DNA from: Methylobacterium oryzae
GTDB taxonomy: Bacteria; Pseudomonadota; Alphaproteobacteria; Rhizobiales; Beijerinckiaceae
Length of the DNA: 64,000 nucleotides
Direction: 5' to 3'
Assembly (NCBI RefSeq): GCF_021398735.1
Contig: NZ_CP090349.1
Coordinates: 2,114,501 to 2,178,500 of the forward strand
In this document: positions 63,927 to 64,000 of the stretch, in pieces
How positions within the stretch are numbered: position 1 is the first letter of the stretch
Layout of the letters: the number at the start of each line of letters is the position of its first letter
Position numbers and translations under genes: made by a program
Notes under the pieces: model-generated
Database searches by the model: none
Seen by the model: the letters and a program-made list of their open reading frames with translations, nothing else
What the model was told of the DNA's origin: nothing

Positions 63927-64000
63927 GCTGCGGCGGTGAGGCCGCCGAAGGTGGCCCCATAATCGGCCGCGCCTCTTGGCTTTCCGTGGGGCGTGAGTCC

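Overview
The window is high-GC DNA from an alphaproteobacterium, most likely Methylobacterium or a close relative in the Hyphomicrobiales. The evidence is the GC-rich coding, the many hybrid histidine kinases and Crp/Fnr regulators, and small exported or membrane proteins of the kind common in that genus. No rRNA or marker gene is present, so the genus is an inference.

Layout. (1) 1-6,254 is core genome: the start of ubiB, then ubiE, leuB, a Tat-exported beta-carbonic anhydrase, a winged-helix regulator, leuA and tRNA-Lys(CTT). leuA is preceded by a leucine-rich leader peptide and an attenuator-like hairpin. (2) 6,255-15,222 is an accessory block. Its left edge holds three damaged small genes and an extra tRNA-Phe(GAA). 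Then come co-directional hypothetical genes, three of whose junctions carry a near-identical 26-nt hairpin, and a soluble FtsH-like AAA+/M41 protein, followed by small genes, a metallophosphoesterase and an exported protein. No integrase, capsid or replication gene is visible. (3) 15,425-25,798 is catabolic: an aminotransferase/HAD-hydrolase/Lrp cluster; an MFS, creatininase-family, MBL-hydrolase and RidA operon divergent from a TetR gene with a clear palindromic operator; and a LysR-SDR-cupin group. (4) 26,036-50,112 is a stress and envelope region: antiporter, transglutaminase-like protein, PHB-depolymerase-type esterase, desaturase, BA14K-type protein, a YdeP-type molybdoenzyme, zinc alcohol dehydrogenase, a GlsB-type membrane protein, three Crp/Fnr paralogues (two paired with a small conserved protein) and many small exported or membrane proteins, separated by AT-rich intergenic patches with palindromes. 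(5) 50,113-58,246 is decaying: a sensor-kinase pseudogene, two truncated response regulators, an IS630-type fragment, a complete IS481-type element and an AI-2E-type permease with two in-frame amber codons. (6) 58,295-63,926 carries two large hybrid histidine kinases. The second is translationally coupled to a ParD-like antitoxin gene with no toxin. The block ends with a fragment of an ATP-grasp-like gene.

The least explained parts are the hairpin-delimited cassette cluster with its protease-like AAA+ protein, the duplicated Crp/Fnr plus small-protein modules, and the ParD-kinase operon. Several single-base frameshifts lie in or beside G, C or A runs. They could be real decay or consensus errors, and reads would be needed to decide.
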